The position numbers and the translations under genes are program-made. A stretch of DNA of 64,000 nt from Calothrix sp. MO_167.B12 (lineage in GTDB: Bacteria; Cyanobacteriota; Cyanobacteriia; Cyanobacteriales; Nostocaceae): contig JASJCJ010000031.1 of assembly GCA_030066045.1 (NCBI GenBank), forward strand, positions 1-64,000, in the 5' to 3' direction. The notes beneath the pieces were generated by a model. That model searched no databases and was not told the origin of the DNA. It worked only from the letters and a program-made list of their open reading frames with translations. Each line of letters begins with the position of its first letter. The stretch's first letter is position 1. Below, piece by piece: positions 1-8,283 of this stretch.

Positions 1-55
1 CACGGATAAATCCGGGGGCTTCAAACCATCCTGGAGTAGGGTATTTTTCCTCTGA

Positions 56-88
56 CCCTACTCCCTACTCTCTACTCCCTACTCCCTA
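56..88. repeat. Heptanucleotide tandem repeat (STRR)
   Basis: Nearly five direct copies of the heptamer CCCTACT, with one variant unit. Short tandem heptamers of this kind are common between genes in filamentous cyanobacteria. The rest of positions 1-458 holds no convincing gene. Confidence 0.8.
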
Positions 89-178
89 TTTTGGTGAACA
101 AGAAGCAGGGGGGTAGTTCATGAGCGCGGAGTTTGTAGGGGCGCATTGCGTGCGCCCTTGAGGAGTTAGTCACAAAGC

Positions 179-231
179 ATTTTCATCCTTGGTTGTGGGA
201 TTTTCTCGTGGGTGGCTGACTTGAAAGAGGG
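179..231 (+). repeat. Dispersed intergenic repeat, copy 1 (GGTTGTGGGATTTT family)
   Basis: The stretch TTTTCATCCTTGGTTGTGGG continuing to GTGGGTGGCTGACTTGAA matches two other places in the window, near 22037-22095 (opposite strand) and 60980-61029 (same strand). The match is imperfect. No coding potential is seen. Confidence 0.55.
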
Positions 232-458
232 TGTGGGGTGTAGGGGAAAGAACTCTCTTTCATCCTTGATGGTGAATTTTTTTTTTCATCGGCATTGCCT
301 CCTGCCCCCTGCCTCCAGCAAAGCTGCTATACTTTCTCAGTTTTCTCATAAAACTCTTAGCTTTACTTAAGTTACCCATCACTAGTCCCTCAGGGTTGTC
401 CCCGATATTAGTAATCAAGCAAGAGGACACAAACAAATTCACTCCGAGGTAACATTCA

Positions 459-932
459 ATGAAACTCAACGCATTAGCAACTTCCACCATTGCATCTATC
501 GTATTATTTGGCGGCATGGGACAATTAGCAATCAACGCACAACCAGCCCAAGCAATTAAAGCCACACAAACCACCACAATTGCAGCTAAACCCAATTCAT
601 TAATTGCATCCGGTAACTTTGTCAAAGCCGAAAAAGCCACCACAGGTAAAGCCAAAATTGTCAGCATCAACGGTAAACGCTATCTCAAATTCAATCAAGC
701 CTTTAGCACAGGTAATGGTCCCGATGTCAAGGTTATTTTACATAAAAACAGCAGCGTACCTGCAAATATCAAAGAAGGAAACTATATAACACTCGCAGAA
801 ATCAAAAAATTTAAGGGAGCACAGATGTATATGATTCCTGATAGTGTAAACCTAAATAATTATAAATCTGTAGGCATCTGGTGTGAAGAATTTAATGCAA
901 CTTTTGGTTACGCTAGCTTACAAAATGCCTAG
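459..932 (+). CDS. Exported DM13-domain protein
   Basis: A 157-residue protein with an N-terminal signal peptide (hydrophobic residues about 8-25, then a QPAQA cleavage-like segment near 28-32) and one DM13 domain filling about residues 50-155. Visible DM13 landmarks are SGNF at the domain start, LKFNQAFSTGNGPDVKVIL in the middle, and a C-terminal SVGIWCEEFNATFGYASL that carries the conserved single cysteine. DM13 domains are predicted to be extracellular and possibly redox active or electron transferring; the substrate is unknown. The gene stands alone and converges on the FKBP gene, with a strong hairpin between them. Other reading frames over this gene are shadows. The domain call is confident; the biological role is not known. 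Confidence 0.85.
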   Translation: MKLNALATSTIASIVLFGGMGQLAINAQPAQAIKATQTTTIAAKPNSLIASGNFVKAEKATTGKAKIVSINGKRYLKFNQAFSTGNGPDVKVILHKNSSVPANIKEGNYITLAEIKKFKGAQMYMIPDSVNLNNYKSVGIWCEEFNATFGYASLQNA

Positions 933-953
933 AAATCGTATGCTTTTCTTTAG

Positions 954-991
954 TTATTGGTTATTAGTTATTCACAACTAATAACCAATAA
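954..991. terminator. Bidirectional hairpin between convergent genes
   Basis: A perfect inverted repeat with 16-bp arms (954-969 TTATTGGTTATTAGTT and 976-991) and a 6-nt loop. It sits between the convergent ends of the DM13 gene (932) and the FKBP gene (1002), as a shared transcription terminator would. The arms are AT-rich and built from TTATTGG/TTATTAG heptamers, so it may have arisen from an STRR. Confidence 0.65.
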
Positions 992-1001
992 TAAACAACA
1001 A

Positions 1002-1520
1002 TTAATTAATCTTCAACAATTCCACATCAAAAATCAGGGTAGCATTGGGGGGAATCACCCCACCAGCACCACGGGAACCATAACCCAAATCAGGGGGGAT
1101 GATGAGCTTACGGCGTTCTCCTACCTTCATAGTTCCCACACCTTCATCCCAACCTTTAATTACTTGTCCAACACCGATTTTAAAGCTAAAAGGACTGTTG
1201 CGATCGCGGGAACTATCAAATTTGCTTCCGTCTTCTAGGGTTCCAGTATAGTGAACTGTAACTGTGTTTCCAGTTTCGGGAGTAGCACCGTCACCTTCTT
1301 GAATAACTTCGTACTTCAATCCAGAGGCGGTGGTAATGGTATCAGACATTGTATTTTTTGCAATTAGGGTATTTTTGTCAGTTTCAATGGTGGGGCTTGT
1401 TGTGTCAGTAGTCAACTGTGATGCAATAGCGGTATTTTGTGGTGTACCACCAATTTGTGCTACTACCAACACAACCACGCATAGGAGCATCAAGCCTAAG
1501 CTAAGTAAAATCGCTTTCAA
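1002..1520 (-). CDS. FKBP-type peptidyl-prolyl cis-trans isomerase, membrane-anchored or exported
   Basis: A 172-residue protein. Residues 1-25 form a hydrophobic signal or anchor ([20 protein letters not shown]), followed by a Thr/Ser-rich linker to about residue 60 and a single FKBP domain from about 62 to the end. Family motifs are clear: [71 protein letters not shown]. These include the aromatic and Asp residues that line the active site. It should catalyse proline isomerisation during folding in the periplasm or thylakoid lumen. Such short FKBPs are common in cyanobacteria. It is transcribed alone, and its end is shared with the terminator-like hairpin. Confidence 0.93.
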   Translation of the reverse strand: MKAILLSLGLMLLCVVVLVVAQIGGTPQNTAIASQLTTDTTSPTIETDKNTLIAKNTMSDTITTASGLKYEVIQEGDGATPETGNTVTVHYTGTLEDGSKFDSSRDRNSPFSFKIGVGQVIKGWDEGVGTMKVGERRKLIIPPDLGYGSRGAGGVIPPNATLIFDVELLKIN

Positions 1521-1598
1521 AATTATTCCTCCCTACTGAGGTGGTTCGACAACTAGATTACCAGTAGGACAGACTTAGTTCACATCAGAAATGCTTAT

Positions 1599-1922
1599 TT
1601 ATCGCCACAGCTTATTTTCTAAATCTCTCACTTGACGTTCTAGTCGGTCAATTCTTCCCCGCAACTCATCCACTTCATTTTGACGAGCCACCCCTAAATC
1701 CTGCATCATATTCCGCATTTGTCTTTCCATTTGGGCTTCCCAAGTGCCCTGCTCGGACTTTAATTGCTCTACCATATCATCCATAACCGCCTTGGCTTGC
1801 TCGGGATCGAGTTTGCCATCCTTGACTAATTGTTCGCTGGCTTCCTTGAGTTTATCAGCGACTAAAGATGTTGTACCAATACCGAGCATTACCAATTGTT
1901 GCATCCAGTTATTGCTATCCAT
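1599..1922 (-). CDS. Phasin-like small coiled-coil protein
   Basis: A 107-residue protein. The N-terminal half has WMQQLVMLGIGTTSLVADKLKEASEQLVKDGKLDPEQAKAVMDDMV, the pattern of the small phasin-like/PhaF-type family widespread in cyanobacteria. The C-terminal third is a heptad-repeat coiled coil (VDELRGRIDRLERQVRDLENK). Family members are often annotated as phasin superfamily or granule-associated, but not all bind polyhydroxyalkanoate, and no PHA gene is nearby. It lies 78 bp upstream of the FKBP gene on the same strand and may be co-transcribed with it. The fold is reasonably sure; the function is uncertain. Confidence 0.7.
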   Translation of the reverse strand: MDSNNWMQQLVMLGIGTTSLVADKLKEASEQLVKDGKLDPEQAKAVMDDMVEQLKSEQGTWEAQMERQMRNMMQDLGVARQNEVDELRGRIDRLERQVRDLENKLWR

Positions 1923-2053
1923 ACTCCCTTCCTGTAATGTTTTTCAAATAGCCAACTCCTGCTTTTAAGTGTAGCTAATCAAGCTGTGCTAAGGAATTGT
2001 TCTAGTTTATGACTAACTATATTGTGGCAAAACCAGATGGGGAATGAAAATAC

Positions 2054-2353
2054 ATGGTTGTTGAGTTACTGAAGTTTACAGTGCCCTCGGAACATCGGGA
2101 CTTATTTATTCAGCAGGATGCAGAAGTATGGACAACAGCATTGTCGGCTTATCCTGGGTTTTTCAGGAAACAGGTGTGGCTCAATCCCACAGAACCCACA
2201 GAAGTAACCATCGTCATTCATTGGATAACTAGGGAAGAATGGAAGGCGATTCCCCAAATTGAGTTAGATGCAATCGCTCAACGGTTTGATCGAGCTTTTC
2301 CATACTCCTATGAGATGATTGAGTCATCTGAATATACAGTTATGGGTGAGTGA
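2054..2353 (+). CDS. TIGR03792-like cyanobacterial protein (ABM-like fold)
   Basis: A 99-residue protein starting MVVELLKFTVPSEHRDLFIQ, with DAEVWTTALSAYPGFFRKQVW and VTIVIHWITREEW. These fit the uncharacterised TIGR03792 cyanobacterial family, which resembles a dimeric alpha-beta barrel (antibiotic-biosynthesis-monooxygenase-like). No catalytic assignment is possible. Its last 14 bases overlap the 3' end of the convergent coiled-coil gene at 2340-2762. It is a single gene with no operon partner. Confidence 0.75.
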   Translation: MVVELLKFTVPSEHRDLFIQQDAEVWTTALSAYPGFFRKQVWLNPTEPTEVTIVIHWITREEWKAIPQIELDAIAQRFDRAFPYSYEMIESSEYTVMGE

Positions 2354-2762
2354 TAATTGCTAACACTGCCGTCATCGTCACGCCAAAGGTGAGGGCTAAC
2401 AACCACAAAAATTGGCGTTGCTGGGTTTTACGGAGGATACTAATTTCTGCCTGATACTGTTGGCGTAATATTTGTAATCCTTGTTTACCCCCCACCTCAT
2501 TTACCACTGACTCCACTTGCTGCAACATTTGTTCTATTTGCTCGCGCATTTGTGTAATTCTCTCGGTCATTTCCCCAATTTCCGATTCCCTACCCTCAAT
2601 TTGCGATGCTTTTTCCCCTACATTTCGTTGAGCTTCTAAGACGAAGTTTTCGATTTGCTGGGCTTGTTGGAGAACATCCCGAGCAGAATTAATCCCTGTG
2701 GTGATGGTGTTCCCCAACTCCTCTAGTTGTCTAGCAATTTCTTCATCTGTATATTTTAGCAC
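2340..2762 (-). CDS. Coiled-coil protein with C-terminal membrane segment
   Basis: A 140-residue protein of unknown function. Residues about 5-110 are almost wholly heptad-patterned and Glu/Gln rich (ISEQ-like helices such as ITQMREQIEQMLQQVESVV). Residues about 116-136 form one transmembrane helix (FLWLLALTFGVTMTAVLAII). The start is GTG at 2762, which overlaps the stop of the upstream helicase gene within GTGCTAA, so translational coupling is likely. The architecture suggests a membrane-tethered accessory or sensor partner of the RelE-helicase protein. That is inference from the overlap only. The 3' end overlaps the convergent TIGR03792-like gene. Confidence 0.65.
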   Translation of the reverse strand: MLKYTDEEIARQLEELGNTITTGINSARDVLQQAQQIENFVLEAQRNVGEKASQIEGRESEIGEMTERITQMREQIEQMLQQVESVVNEVGGKQGLQILRQQYQAEISILRKTQQRQFLWLLALTFGVTMTAVLAIITHP

Positions 2763-5089
2763 GCCTTTATCTCCCTATTTTGCGTATACATAAAATTTGC
2801 TAAACGGTCATTAAAGGCTTCGCACAGTAAAGCAACTAGAGGTTTGGGCTGTTGGGATGGATGAATAATATCTTGCCAAAAAGGTAGATTGTATTTGTAG
2901 TTACCATCCACTAAATATGCCCTGACCCGTGCTGCTTCATAAGGAAGTCCTTTGCTTTCTAAATCTTTAGCAATACCTTTAAGTAGACGTTCATATTCTG
3001 GCACATCGGTATCCTTTAAGGGAGAGGCGGCTTCTACCGCTTGCCAAGAGCGGTGCATTGCCCGAAGAATCAAACAACGCAAAGAGATATTCTCAGCTTG
3101 CTGTAGCTCCCTGTTTAACAGCTCTGGAGGATGTTGGGCAAGTAGAGCGATCGCTTTTTGTTCCCATTGATACAGTTCCCCATCTTTCACCCCAGCAAAT
3201 TGTAATGCCAAATAAGTATCCCAGTATAAACAGCCACTCTTACATCGTTTGAGTAATCGCTGCTGCACGTCATCGGTAATTTGGTTGAGATCCATATCAC
3301 TGGCAACTTCAGTCATCCACTGGATCGCGGTTTGACTATCAACCCGATGACAATTGTTAAAATAGTCACCACCAAAGGCATTCAGCCTGTTGATTTCCGC
3401 AGTAGTTGCTACCACCAACAACCGAGTACGAGCGCGGGTAAGTAAGGTATACCATTGAAAACTTTCTGCTAATGAGGGGGTAGCAGTTCCCTCAAATAAA
3501 CAAAAAGCCACACAACCTTCAAATTCTCTCCCCTTGGCTTGTTCTGGATTTAAAATCAATAAATTTTCCCAGGAATTCAGAGTTTTAGTGGAAAACACCT
3601 TCACGGCATTAGCTAAATCGTGGAGTAAATGACGGCGATTTTCCTCCTTTTTGGTTTCCCCTGCCAATGCCTGCAAAAACTGCAAAGCTTCTGCTTTCGA
3701 GGCACATTCCAATAACCTTACTGCTTCCCCAGTTTCAAAGGCATCTTCTGGTTTTGCGGGTTCTGGTAATTTCTTCGCCCCCACAGTAGAACTAATCTTT
3801 TGCCCAATTTCACAAAATTGATTGGCAAATTCTAATATTTGTCGAGAGTTTCTGTAATTACGTTTCAGTTCAATTTTATTTCTAATTTTTAACTGATTCC
3901 AAGTGAAATCTGTCGGATTAATGCGTTGATTTAAATCTCCTAATAACCATAGATATGTTTGATGTCCTTGGTCTATCCAAGATTTACAAACTGCAATAAT
4001 TGCCTGTAATTCACTTAACAGCAAATCTTGAGCTTCATCCACAATTAAGATAGAACATTCAGTATTAGTAATTGGTTTGTGGATTTTTGTTTGTAATAAT
4101 TTAGCTGCATCTAAACGACTGACACGACAAGCTAAAGCATTATACCAATGTTTCTTATTAATATTTAATAAACGATTTATACGTTGAGCATTAGCTTGAA
4201 ACATGACATTTTTACCTTGCTTATGATTTTGCTCTTGCAGCACAAAAGCTTGGTAAAGCAATACGTCACTATGATTAATATCTGTTTGCTTAGTATATTT
4301 AATCGCTTTTTTTAAAGCTTCTAGTTCCTGTTGGGGAGAAGCTAATTTATCATTAAATTCTGGATGAATTTTACCCAGCCATTGAGGGAAAGTCCCCAAC
4401 CAAAAATGCTCCCGTTCTAGGGATTGTTTCACTTCCGCATATTCAGCAATATCCCTACGCAATGCTTCCGGGACAATCAACATTGTATTCCATCCATAAG
4501 CACGGTGAATTTCACTCGCAAATAAACTTGCACACACAGTTTTCCCAGTCCCTGGAGCACTTTGGAAAACTATACAACCCCGATCCTCAAATGTATCGGT
4601 AGTAATATGGGGGTATGTAAGTAATTTTGTTAGTGGTTCGTCAAGTATGGTTCTTTGGTAATCCGTTAGCTGAGGAAAATAGCGGTAACTACCATACACA
4701 AATTTATACCAATCAGCATCCTTTTCTTGATTCCACTGATAAGCAGGATTTTCTGCTAGTGCTGTACCTTGGGGATGAAGCAGCTCTGACAATATGTCAG
4801 GAGTAACGGGATTCAGATAATTACATACATCAAACACTTCATCATAAATACCCCCCCGTCTACCAGCTTTGATCACTAAAATATTGTCACCTTCTTTTTG
4901 CCAAATGACACGCCAGTCACCCCATCTAGTACGCAATAGCTTTCTGTATCCTCTCAAGGGTTTGGTGTGTTTTTCATTCCCTTGACTCAAACGATGTAAA
5001 ATTTTGTAAATTTCCGACAAAGCAGAGGGTGAAAGTTTTTGAATTTCGCGGAAAGCAGCGCGAATAATTTTGATATTTCTGGGTGACAT
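2756..5089 (-). CDS. RelE-like domain fused to a UvrD/SF1-type helicase
   Basis: A 777-residue protein. Residues about 1-92 look like a RelE/ParE-superfamily domain (KPLRGYRKLLRTRWGDWRVIW, then ILVIKAGRRGGIYDEVF). A superfamily 1 helicase/ATPase core follows: Walker A SAPGTGKT at about 176-183, Walker B ILIVDEAQDL at about 346-356, motif III WLLGDLNQRINP, motif IV-like LKRNYRNSRQILEFA, and a C-terminal motif VI-like WYTLLTRARTRLLVV. The last ~180 residues are helical and unassigned. Stand-alone RelE toxins cleave ribosome-bound mRNA; whether the catalytic residues are kept here cannot be judged by eye. The next gene overlaps it by 7 nt. It may be a nucleic-acid surveillance or defence protein. 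The helicase call is firm; the toxin-fold call is moderate. Confidence 0.8.
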   Translation of the reverse strand: MSPRNIKIIRAAFREIQKLSPSALSEIYKILHRLSQGNEKHTKPLRGYRKLLRTRWGDWRVIWQKEGDNILVIKAGRRGGIYDEVFDVCNYLNPVTPDILSELLHPQGTALAENPAYQWNQEKDADWYKFVYGSYRYFPQLTDYQRTILDEPLTKLLTYPHITTDTFEDRGCIVFQSAPGTGKTVCASLFASEIHRAYGWNTMLIVPEALRRDIAEYAEVKQSLEREHFWLGTFPQWLGKIHPEFNDKLASPQQELEALKKAIKYTKQTDINHSDVLLYQAFVLQEQNHKQGKNVMFQANAQRINRLLNINKKHWYNALACRVSRLDAAKLLQTKIHKPITNTECSILIVDEAQDLLLSELQAIIAVCKSWIDQGHQTYLWLLGDLNQRINPTDFTWNQLKIRNKIELKRNYRNSRQILEFANQFCEIGQKISSTVGAKKLPEPAKPEDAFETGEAVRLLECASKAEALQFLQALAGETKKEENRRHLLHDLANAVKVFSTKTLNSWENLLILNPEQAKGREFEGCVAFCLFEGTATPSLAESFQWYTLLTRARTRLLVVATTAEINRLNAFGGDYFNNCHRVDSQTAIQWMTEVASDMDLNQITDDVQQRLLKRCKSGCLYWDTYLALQFAGVKDGELYQWEQKAIALLAQHPPELLNRELQQAENISLRCLILRAMHRSWQAVEAASPLKDTDVPEYERLLKGIAKDLESKGLPYEAARVRAYLVDGNYKYNLPFWQDIIHPSQQPKPLVALLCEAFNDRLANFMYTQNREIKAC

Positions 5090-5344
5090 GACACTAATGC
5101 CTCCTCCAAGTATTTTTTGTTCATTACAGATTTATGATTCCCTCTGAAGGAACAAAAATTAAGTCTCATTTAAAACTATATTACTATGTATTTATGCATA
5201 TAAGTGTACTGTTGTCTTAAATGGGTTCCTGACCAAAAAATAAACACAGATGCCAGCTTGTACACCCGTACTAATACCAAGTTGCGTTCTATGGTAGCAG
5301 TTAGAGTTAATGAGATTGCTGACTTCGTCGCTTCGGACTGGTTG

Positions 5345-5420
5345 TTATAGTAATTTTCACTTGGATGGAATACAGTTATCACCTCAAACTGGCTAAAGAT
5401 ACCCTCTCTTCAACAAGGAG
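5345..5420 (+). repeat. Dispersed repeat (partner of 24403-24476)
   Basis: About 75 bp starting near TTTTCACTTGGATGGAATAC and running through CACCTCAAACTGGCTAAAG to CTCTTCAACAAGG. It matches the reverse complement of 24403-24476. The gap 5090-6143 carries no recognisable gene and is a patchwork of such repeats. Confidence 0.65.
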
Positions 5421-5426
5421 ATTTCA

Positions 5427-5534
5427 CATCTTGCACCATAAGATTATTGAGAAAATTAGAGTCTGAAACCAGTAATTTTTCGTAACCCACCAATGCCCAC
5501 CTTACCCTTATTGAGAAAATGCAAGATATGTGAG
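5427..5534. repeat. Possible MITE remnant with TCACATCTTGCA ends
   Basis: TTCACATCTTGCACC at the left and the inverse of CTCACATATCTTGCAT at the right face each other about 105 bp apart. The same ATCTTGCAC terminus bounds the element at 39470-39615 and its copy at 62283-62564. The interior differs, so this is at best a diverged relative. Confidence 0.4.
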
Positions 5535-5603
5535 ATGGGAAGGTGGCTATATTTAATTGAACCTCTCTCCTTGTTAAGGAGAGGGAAAAGGGGTGAGTTG
5601 AAT

Positions 5604-5636
5604 TAAGTAATAAGTAATAAGTAATAAGTAATAAGT
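5604..5636. repeat. Heptanucleotide tandem repeat TAAGTAA
   Basis: Four full copies and one partial copy of TAAGTAA. The same heptamer occurs at about 43650-43681 inside another repeat element. Confidence 0.85.
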
Positions 5637-6143
5637 TTGTTTTTGTGACCGGGATTCAAACCCCGTCCCAAAAACATTCTGCCTCAAAAGACAGGGCACC
5701 AGACCCCAATATTTCGGTAAAATTTTGTATTACACTCAATTGAAAACTGCTATATAGTGCTACGCGCAAGTCATACATTCAATTTTAGTGGTTGAAAAAA
5801 ATTTCTCCTTCTTGGTTCCCTACACCCCTCGCACTATTAATATCAAGGTTTTACGCTGATCAAACGTGCCATTTGTTTAAGAACCCTCTGCCAGAGGAGA
5901 TTTTCTAACGTGCACCGTGCCCTACCTTACGGGAAGCCGCTATGGGTCTGGCTCTACGGGTTTATTTTTTTGCCAAGGGTAACAGTTTATGCTCAAGTGT
6001 TGCTTAGATTGATCTTTTGGGAACAATCTAAAAAGTAGATATCAAGACCTTGTTAGTCAATCAACTAGTCAGTAAATACATTTATTGTCAGGTGTTAAAG
6101 TAAACTGTTTCCCAAACTCTCTTGTTTAAGACAGAGATAATCT

Positions 6144-8075
6144 ATGAAAATATATAATTTATCGACATTTAATCTACCCTTGTTCTATTTCAAGATTAAT
6201 CAGTTATGTTTTTGGGCGATTGTAGGGTTATTCCTGCTAGATTTTGGTAGCGCGCAAGCAGTATCATCTAGAAAAAAGCAATTAACTTGCCAGGAGAATG
6301 CATCTCTAAATTGCGTATCGCTGGCTACGAATGAAGTACTGAATTCAGGGCAGCTCGAACACATTCCCACATCTGGGTCAAATTTGAACCTCAAAGTCAG
6401 TCAGAGCGATAGATTTATGGCTCAAATTCCCCAAACATCAGCAACTAATATTAATACTCCACCACCACAGGATATTATTCCCCCTAATTCCCCGATTCCG
6501 GAAACTCAGTTCAATACCCCCTTACTTCCTCCCCCTGAACAACTACTGGATCAATCTCCAGAAAATAATCCAGATGTTTCTCCCACTCTTGAGGGGGTTC
6601 CGGGGAAAATTACCGTAGAGCGTTTTCAGGTAGAGGGGAGTACTGTTTTCAGTGACGAAAAATTAGCTGAGGTACTCGAACCATTTACCAAACGTCCTCT
6701 ATCCTTTGCAGAATTGATTCAAGTTCGTTCGGCGATTACACAACTTTATATTGATAATGGTTATTCTACCTCTGGAGCTTTAATTCCCCCACAAACTATG
6801 AATGACGGGGTAGTTAAGATTCAGGTGGTGGAAGGGGGATTAGAAAGTATTAATGTTACTGGGCTTAAAAGACTCAACTCCGGCTATATTCGCAGGCGTA
6901 TTGCTAGAGCCACCAAAAAACCAGTCAATGTCCCCCGTTTATTGGACTCTTTAAGATTATTACAATTAGATCCCCTAGTTAAAAATTTATCTGCTGAACT
7001 TGCATCCGGTTCTCGTCCAGGAAGAAATATCCTGGATGTTAAAGTAGCTGAAGGCGATACCTTTGGAAGTACATTTACCTTAGATAATGGCCGTTCTCCT
7101 AGTGTGGGTAGTTTCCGTCGTCGTGCCCAACTTAATCAAGGCAATTTATTAGGATGGGGAGATAAATTATCCATTGGTTATACAAATACTGATGGTAGTA
7201 ATGCCTTTGACGTAAACTATGCTGTTCCCGTGAATGCAGGGAATGGTACTCTTAGCTTTGCTTATAATAATACATCTAGTAACGTAATTGAAGATCCATT
7301 TAACGAGCTGGATATTATTTCCAAATCCCGTTACTACGAGCTGACATTCCGTCAACCCTTATTCCAAACACCCTCAAGGGAATTTACCTTAGGACTTACC
7401 GCATCCCGCACTGAAACTAAAACTTCTCTATTAGATACACCCTTTCCCTTATCTGCTGGTGCTGACGAGCAGGGACGTACCCGCGTTTCCTCCCTGAAAT
7501 TCTTCCAAGAGTGGACACAACGGGATAAAAGTCATGTGTTTGCGGTGCGATCGCAGTTTAATATAGGTATTGGTGCTTTGAATGCATCTATTAATAATGA
7601 TGCTCCCGATAGCCGCTTTTTTAGTTGGCGGGGTCAAGGACAATGGATACGCTTGTTAGCTCCCGATACTATTTTGGTGGTGCGGGGTGATGTTCAATTA
7701 GCAGATAACTCCCTTGTGCCGACAGAGCAATTTAGTTTGGGTGGTTTGGGTAGTGTGCGCGGCTATCGTCAAGATTTCTTGTTGACTGATAATGGAGCTT
7801 TGTTGTCCACTGAATTACGTCTACCAATTCTGAAACAGTCCCAAACTCTGTTACAAGTTGTACCTTTTGTTGATGTGGGTACGAGTTGGAATAGTGGCGG
7901 TACAACACCAAACAATAACACCCTTGCATCCGTTGGTTTGGGTTTACAACTAGTGCAGAAAAATTTATTCACTATCCGTGTGGACTGGGGGATTCCTTTG
8001 ATAGGAGTGGATTCAGATAAGGGAACACTGCAAGAAAATGGTATTTATTTCTCTATTACCAGTCAACCATTTTAA
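6144..8075 (+). CDS. FhaC/ShlB-type two-partner-secretion outer-membrane porin (TpsB)
   Basis: A 643-residue protein. The N-terminal ~42 residues form a signal-peptide-like segment (CFWAIVGLFLLDFGSAQA). A long Pro/Gln-rich linker follows to about residue 150, then a POTRA domain (ITVERFQVEGSTVFSDEKL, GVVKIQVVEGGLESINVTG; about 155-235). The remainder is a 16-stranded-type barrel, including RGYRQDFLLTDNGALLSTELRLP, close to the FhaC VRGY signature, and ending in a typical terminal strand GIYFSITSQPF. Such porins secrete large TpsA beta-helical proteins across the outer membrane. No TpsA substrate is encoded in the window, so its partner lies elsewhere. It is monocistronic; the upstream 1 kb is repeat-filled. 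Confidence 0.92.
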   Translation: MKIYNLSTFNLPLFYFKINQLCFWAIVGLFLLDFGSAQAVSSRKKQLTCQENASLNCVSLATNEVLNSGQLEHIPTSGSNLNLKVSQSDRFMAQIPQTSATNINTPPPQDIIPPNSPIPETQFNTPLLPPPEQLLDQSPENNPDVSPTLEGVPGKITVERFQVEGSTVFSDEKLAEVLEPFTKRPLSFAELIQVRSAITQLYIDNGYSTSGALIPPQTMNDGVVKIQVVEGGLESINVTGLKRLNSGYIRRRIARATKKPVNVPRLLDSLRLLQLDPLVKNLSAELASGSRPGRNILDVKVAEGDTFGSTFTLDNGRSPSVGSFRRRAQLNQGNLLGWGDKLSIGYTNTDGSNAFDVNYAVPVNAGNGTLSFAYNNTSSNVIEDPFNELDIISKSRYYELTFRQPLFQTPSREFTLGLTASRTETKTSLLDTPFPLSAGADEQGRTRVSSLKFFQEWTQRDKSHVFAVRSQFNIGIGALNASINNDAPDSRFFSWRGQGQWIRLLAPDTILVVRGDVQLADNSLVPTEQFSLGGLGSVRGYRQDFLLTDNGALLSTELRLPILKQSQTLLQVVPFVDVGTSWNSGGTTPNNNTLASVGLGLQLVQKNLFTIRVDWGIPLIGVDSDKGTLQENGIYFSITSQPF

Positions 8076-8283
8076 CTACTCCCTTCCCACCAGAAGAATA
8101 CCGATTTAATGAACCACAAAGACGCTAAGAACGCAAAGGAAGAAGAAAAAGAAGATAGGTAATCTTACACCACCGAAGGGAGTAATTTGGCGGAATTCCC
8201 CATCCGCCTGTGCGGTGGGGATGGATAGCCGGGACAAATCAGGAATTAAACTGTGTTCCCTGTTCCCTAGGGCGTAGGGCTAA

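Noticed and set aside
260-670. 136-codon minus-strand frame
   Set aside because: It overlaps the well-supported DM13 gene start and has low-complexity, family-less sequence.
5640-5725. tRNA-like string (GGGATTCAAACCCCGTCCC)
   Set aside because: A T-arm-like piece is present, but no matching acceptor, D or anticodon arms could be found on either strand.
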